In this document: positions 33,772 to 37,394 of the stretch, piece by piece
Layout of the letters: each line of letters begins with the position of its first letter
Numbering within the stretch: position 1 is the first letter of the stretch
NCBI RefSeq assembly: GCF_937872355.1
Contig: NZ_CALMSV010000062.1
Coordinates: 1-37,394 of the forward strand
DNA from: an uncultured Sphingorhabdus sp.
GTDB lineage: Bacteria; Pseudomonadota; Alphaproteobacteria; Sphingomonadales; Sphingomonadaceae
DNA: 37,394 nt
Direction: 5' to 3'
Notes under the pieces: model-generated
What the model saw: the letters and a program-made list of their open reading frames with translations, nothing else
The model's database searches: none
What the model was told of the DNA's origin: nothing
Translations under genes and position numbers: made by a program

Positions 33772-35309
33772 CAGAATACCTCCCCTGAAATTTGGGGCGT
33801 CGGGGTTTGCAGCTTCTTGCGGGCTGGCGCGCCGAATAAATTGGCTTTGGTTTCGCCACCCGAGCACCCATTGCCGAAGGAGAAGCCACAGCTGCCGCGT
33901 TCATCATACATGTCTTCGGCATCCTCCCGGTGGCCGGTCGGGATGACAAAGCGGTCCTCATAATTGGCAATTGCCATGACATGATACATGTCTTCAATCT
34001 GTGCGCCGGTCAGTCCGACGGCACGGGCGATGCCTTCATCGACTACGCCCTCGACTGTTTTCGAACGCATATAGCCGCGCATGGCCAGCATCCGTTCAAG
34101 GCAAAGTGCCACCGGCTCGGTCGCACCTGCCGTCAGTAGATTGGCGAGATATTTGAGCGGGATACGCAAAGACCGCACATCGGGCATGTTGTTGTTGACC
34201 GAAATCTGCCCCGAATTCGCTGCCGCACTGATAGGTGACAAGGGCGGCACATACCAGACCATCGGCAAGGTGCGATATTCGGGGTGAAGCGGGAAGGCTA
34301 CTTTCCATTCCATCGCCATTTTCCAAACCGGGGAATGGCGCGCGGCCTCCAGCCATGCTTCGGGCACGCCATCCTTGCGCGCCTGTTCGATCACCTTGGG
34401 GTCATTGGGATCAAGGAAGATGTCGAGCTGGGCCTGATACAGGTCTTCGACATTTTCTGCCGACGCAGCTTCCTCGATGCGATCCGCATCATAGAGCATC
34501 ACGCCCAGATAGCGGATGCGTCCGACGCATGTTTCGGAACAGACGGTGGGTTGCCCGGCCTCGATGCGCGGATAGCAGAAGATGCACTTTTCCGATTTGC
34601 CGGTTTTCCAGTTGTAGTAGATCTTTTTGTACGGGCAGCCCGATACGCACATGCGCCAGCCGCGGCATTTATCCTGATCAATCAGGACGATGCCGTCTTC
34701 TTCACGTTTGTAGATAGACCCTGCTGGGCAAGCGGCGACGCAGGTGGGGTTGAGGCAATGCTCGCACAGTCGCGGCAGATACATCATGAAGGTGTTTTCG
34801 AACTGGCCGTAAATTTCCTTCTGCACGCCTTCGAAGTTGTAATCTTCCGAACGCTTGGAAAATTCGCCGCCGAGAATTTCTTCCCAGTTCGGTCCCCAGT
34901 TGATCTTCTCCATCCGCTCACCGGTTACCAGTGAGCGGGGTCGAGCGGTCGGGAACGCCTTACTTTCCTTTGCTTGCTGCAAATGTGAATAGTCGAAGGT
35001 GAAGGGTTCGTAATAATCGTCGATTTCGGGCAGGTCGGGATTGGCAAAGATCTTCGACAATAGCCGCCACTTGCCACCCATGCGCGGTTTGAGCCGTCCC
35101 CCCTTCACGTCCCAGCCACCGTTCCAGCGCTTTTGATTTTCCCAGTCCTTGGGATAGCCGATGCCGGGTTTGGTCTCGACATTGTTGAACCAGGCATATT
35201 CCATACCGTCACGGCTGGTCCAAACATTCTTGCAAGTGACTGAGCAGGTATGGCAGCCGATACATTTATCAAGGTTCAGAACCTTGCCGATTTGTGCGCG
35301 GACTTTCAT
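33771..35309 (-). CDS. narH: Respiratory nitrate reductase beta subunit NarH (iron-sulfur)
   Basis: The protein has 512 residues. It carries the four Fe-S clusters linking NarI hemes to NarG. The first site is CIGCHTCSVTC (Cys16, 19, 22, 26). The second is CEHCLNPTCVAACP. The third is CRGWRMCVSGCP, where Trp replaces one Cys and a [3Fe-4S] cluster is expected, as in E. coli. The remaining ligands are in CIFCYPRIEAGQPTVCSETC. The start overlaps the narG stop by 4 bp. The protein appears complete and functional. Confidence 0.98.
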   Translation of the reverse strand: MKVRAQIGKVLNLDKCIGCHTCSVTCKNVWTSRDGMEYAWFNNVETKPGIGYPKDWENQKRWNGGWDVKGGRLKPRMGGKWRLLSKIFANPDLPEIDDYYEPFTFDYSHLQQAKESKAFPTARPRSLVTGERMEKINWGPNWEEILGGEFSKRSEDYNFEGVQKEIYGQFENTFMMYLPRLCEHCLNPTCVAACPAGSIYKREEDGIVLIDQDKCRGWRMCVSGCPYKKIYYNWKTGKSEKCIFCYPRIEAGQPTVCSETCVGRIRYLGVMLYDADRIEEAASAENVEDLYQAQLDIFLDPNDPKVIEQARKDGVPEAWLEAARHSPVWKMAMEWKVAFPLHPEYRTLPMVWYVPPLSPISAAANSGQISVNNNMPDVRSLRIPLKYLANLLTAGATEPVALCLERMLAMRGYMRSKTVEGVVDEGIARAVGLTGAQIEDMYHVMAIANYEDRFVIPTGHREDAEDMYDERGSCGFSFGNGCSGGETKANLFGAPARKKLQTPTPQISGEVF

Positions 35310-37394
35310 TCTGCTGCCTCCAGATGCGTGGCCGGACCTTCGAGCCAGTCGACCTTTGATAGCTTGCGGACGATGACATATTCATCGCGGTTGGAACCGA
35401 CGGTGCCATAATAGTTGAAGCCGTAACTCTGCTGCACATAACCGCCGATCATGTGGGTTGGCTTCAGCACCGCGCGCGTAACTGAGTTGTGGATGCCTCC
35501 ACGCTGCCCGGTGAGTGGCGATCCGGGCACGTTCACGATTTTCTCCTGCGCATGATACATGAAGAGCGTGCCCTCTTTCATGCGCTGCGAGACGACGACG
35601 CGGGCGACCAGTGCGCCGTTCGAATTGAAGGTTTCCACCCAGTCATTATCGACCAGCCCGGCTTTTGCGGCATCGACCTCGCTCATCCAGACGATCGGTC
35701 CGCCGCGCGAGAGCGTCAGCATCAACAGATTGTCGGTATAGGTCGAATGGATGCCCCATTTCTGGTGCGGGGTGATGAAGTTCAGGATGACGTGCGGCGC
35801 ATCCTTTGCCTGATCAAGCATCGGCTTCACGGCCTTGGTATCGATCGGCGGACGATAGACGCAGAAGCCCTCACCAAAGGCCAGCATCCATTTGTGATCC
35901 TGATAGAGCTGTTGCCGCCCCGTTAGCGTGCGCCAGGGGATCAGTTCATGGACGTTGGTGTAACCCGCATTGTAGCAGACATGCTCGCTCTCCAGCCCCG
36001 ACCAGGTGGGCGAGGAAATGATCTTGCGCGGTTGCGCCTGAATGTCACGGAAACGGATTTTCTCCTCTTCCTTGGGCAAGGCCAGATGTGTGTGATCACG
36101 CCCGGTGTTTTTGGACAAGGCCGCCCATGCTTTCACCGCGACCTCACCATTGGTTTCGGGTGCGAGGCTGAGGATGACTTCGGCAGCGTCGATCGCGCTT
36201 TCAATCTTTGCCATGCCCTTCGAGGTACCTTCTTCGAGGACTTCGCCGTTTAGGCGACGCAGTAAATCGACTTCATGCTCGGTATTCCAACTGATCCCTT
36301 TGCCGCCATTGCCGATCATTTCCATCAGCGGTCCCAGCGCAGTGAAGCGCTTATATACGTTCGGATAGTCGCGGGTGACGACGGCAACATTGGGCATGGT
36401 CTTGCCCGGGATTGGTGGCGTCTGACCTTTGCCCCAATCCTCAACATCGAAGGGCTGCGCGATTTCGCCCGGTGTGTCGTGCAGGATAGGCGTCAACACG
36501 ACGTCCTCTTCGACGCCCAGGACTTCCGGCGCGACCTCAGAGAATTTCTTCGCAATCGCCTTGTAGATTTCCCAGTCCGATTTCGATTCCCACACCGGAT
36601 CGACCGCAGCAGACAGCGGGTGGATGAAGGGGTGCATGTCAGAGGTGTTGAGATCGTCTTTCTCGTACCAGCTCGCCGTCGGCAGGACGATATCCGAATA
36701 AACGCAGGTCGTAGACATGCGGAAATCGAGTGTAACCAGCAGGTCAAGTTTCCCCTGCGGTGCATCATCATGCCAGACGACATCTTGCGGCTTTTGTGCG
36801 CCGGTTTCACCCAGATCCTTGCCCTGCACACCATGCTGTGTGCCGAGCAGGTGCTTGAGGAAATATTCGTGGCCCTTGCCCGATGATCCCAGCAGGTTCG
36901 AACGCCAGACAAACATGTTGCGCGGCCAGTTGGCCGGGTCGTCCGGGTCGCGGCAGGACATTTCAAGCTCGCCTGTTTTGAGCGCCGAGGCAACATAGTC
37001 CTTTGGCTCCATTCCTGCAGCTTTGGCCGCTTTGGCAATGTCCAGCGGGTTGGTCTTGAGCTGCGGCGCGCTGGGCAACCAGCCCATGCGTTCGGCACGG
37101 ACGTTGTAGTCAATCAGCGAACCGGACCAGTCGCCTTCGGGCGCCGTCGGCGAGAGAATTTCATCAACGTCGAGCGTCTCGTAACGCCACTGGTCGGTAT
37201 GCGCATAGAAGAAGCTGGTCGAGTTCATGTGTCGAGGCGGACGCGCCCAATCGAGCCCGAACGCCAACGGAGCCCAGCCGGTCTGCGGGCGCAGTTTCTC
37301 CTGCCCGACATAATGCGACCAGCCACCACCCGACTGGCCGACACAACCGCACATCACCAGCATGTTGATGATGCCGCGATAGTTCATGTCCATA
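35306..37394 (-). CDS. narG: Respiratory nitrate reductase alpha subunit NarG (5' part beyond window)
   Basis: This is the C-terminal 695 or so residues of the roughly 1,240-residue catalytic subunit. The frame is open to the right edge, and the Met at 37393 is internal. The molybdopterin-dinucleotide-binding part is seen: VTLDFRMSTTCVYSDIVLPTASWYEKDDLN, TPHQKWGIHSTYTDN, VDNDWVETFNSNG, and the final HMIGGYVQQSYGFNYYGTVGSNRDEYVIVRKL. The N-terminal [4Fe-4S] region and the Mo-ligand aspartate lie outside the window. It is the first visible gene of narGHJI-ppi-moaA-moaB. The enzyme reduces nitrate to nitrite on the cytoplasmic face during anaerobic respiration. Confidence 0.98.
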   Translation of the reverse strand, partial: MDMNYRGIINMLVMCGCVGQSGGGWSHYVGQEKLRPQTGWAPLAFGLDWARPPRHMNSTSFFYAHTDQWRYETLDVDEILSPTAPEGDWSGSLIDYNVRAERMGWLPSAPQLKTNPLDIAKAAKAAGMEPKDYVASALKTGELEMSCRDPDDPANWPRNMFVWRSNLLGSSGKGHEYFLKHLLGTQHGVQGKDLGETGAQKPQDVVWHDDAPQGKLDLLVTLDFRMSTTCVYSDIVLPTASWYEKDDLNTSDMHPFIHPLSAAVDPVWESKSDWEIYKAIAKKFSEVAPEVLGVEEDVVLTPILHDTPGEIAQPFDVEDWGKGQTPPIPGKTMPNVAVVTRDYPNVYKRFTALGPLMEMIGNGGKGISWNTEHEVDLLRRLNGEVLEEGTSKGMAKIESAIDAAEVILSLAPETNGEVAVKAWAALSKNTGRDHTHLALPKEEEKIRFRDIQAQPRKIISSPTWSGLESEHVCYNAGYTNVHELIPWRTLTGRQQLYQDHKWMLAFGEGFCVYRPPIDTKAVKPMLDQAKDAPHVILNFITPHQKWGIHSTYTDNLLMLTLSRGGPIVWMSEVDAAKAGLVDNDWVETFNSNGALVARVVVSQRMKEGTLFMYHAQEKIVNVPGSPLTGQRGGIHNSVTRAVLKPTHMIGGYVQQSYGFNYYGTVGSNRDEYVIVRKLSKVDWLEGPATHLEAAE

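Overview
The window looks like chromosome from a sphingomonad (Alphaproteobacteria, Sphingomonadales). This rests on gene content: an F-type conjugation cluster with a DsbC-like gene inside it, of the kind known from sphingomonad plasmids such as pNL1; a TIGR03084 protein paired with an acyl-CoA dehydrogenase; a GH43/GH106 polysaccharide locus with a TonB-dependent receptor fragment; and high-GC codon use. The genus cannot be fixed from sequence alone.

Layout. (1) 1-7857, minus strand: an ordinary chromosomal block with rluC-type pseudouridine synthase (cut by the left edge), crcB, a lipoprotein, a small exported protein, penicillin-binding protein 1A, a TIGR03084 protein and an acyl-CoA dehydrogenase. 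(2) 8051-8127: an intact tRNA-Arg(CCG). About 100 bp later comes the 3' half of a degenerate tRNA-Lys-like sequence and two sets of short direct repeats, resembling an old integration site. (3) 8407-13260: a damaged carbohydrate region. GH43 is intact, but the GH106 rhamnosidase, a DUF2817/M14-like peptidase and a TonB-dependent receptor are fragments joined at three junctions within about 900 bp. (4) 13317-29273, plus strand: a tightly coupled F-type type IV secretion operon traB-dsbC-traV-traC-orf-trbI-traF(S26)-traW-traU-trbC-traN-traF-traH-traG. All 14 frames are open, but the upstream part (traA, L, E, most of K) is missing and no relaxase or coupling protein is in the window. (5) 29270-29997: a small convergent membrane-protein gene with its own strong-looking promoter, then roughly 500 bp without a convincing gene, ending in a good terminator. 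(6) 29998-37394, minus strand: the respiratory nitrate reductase operon narG(partial)HJI, then a parvulin-type prolyl isomerase, moaA and moaB, all overlapping or nearly so. This unit makes a membrane-bound nitrate reductase together with a folding helper and molybdenum-cofactor enzymes.

The most unusual parts are the mosaic scar at 12.4-13.3 kb that decapitates the conjugation operon, the tRNA-remnant/repeat region at 8.1-8.4 kb, and the small membrane gene facing traG, which is a candidate entry-exclusion gene. I did not find clear evidence for a wholly new multi-gene system. The window is better described as known modules stitched together by rearrangement, with a few unexplained small elements.
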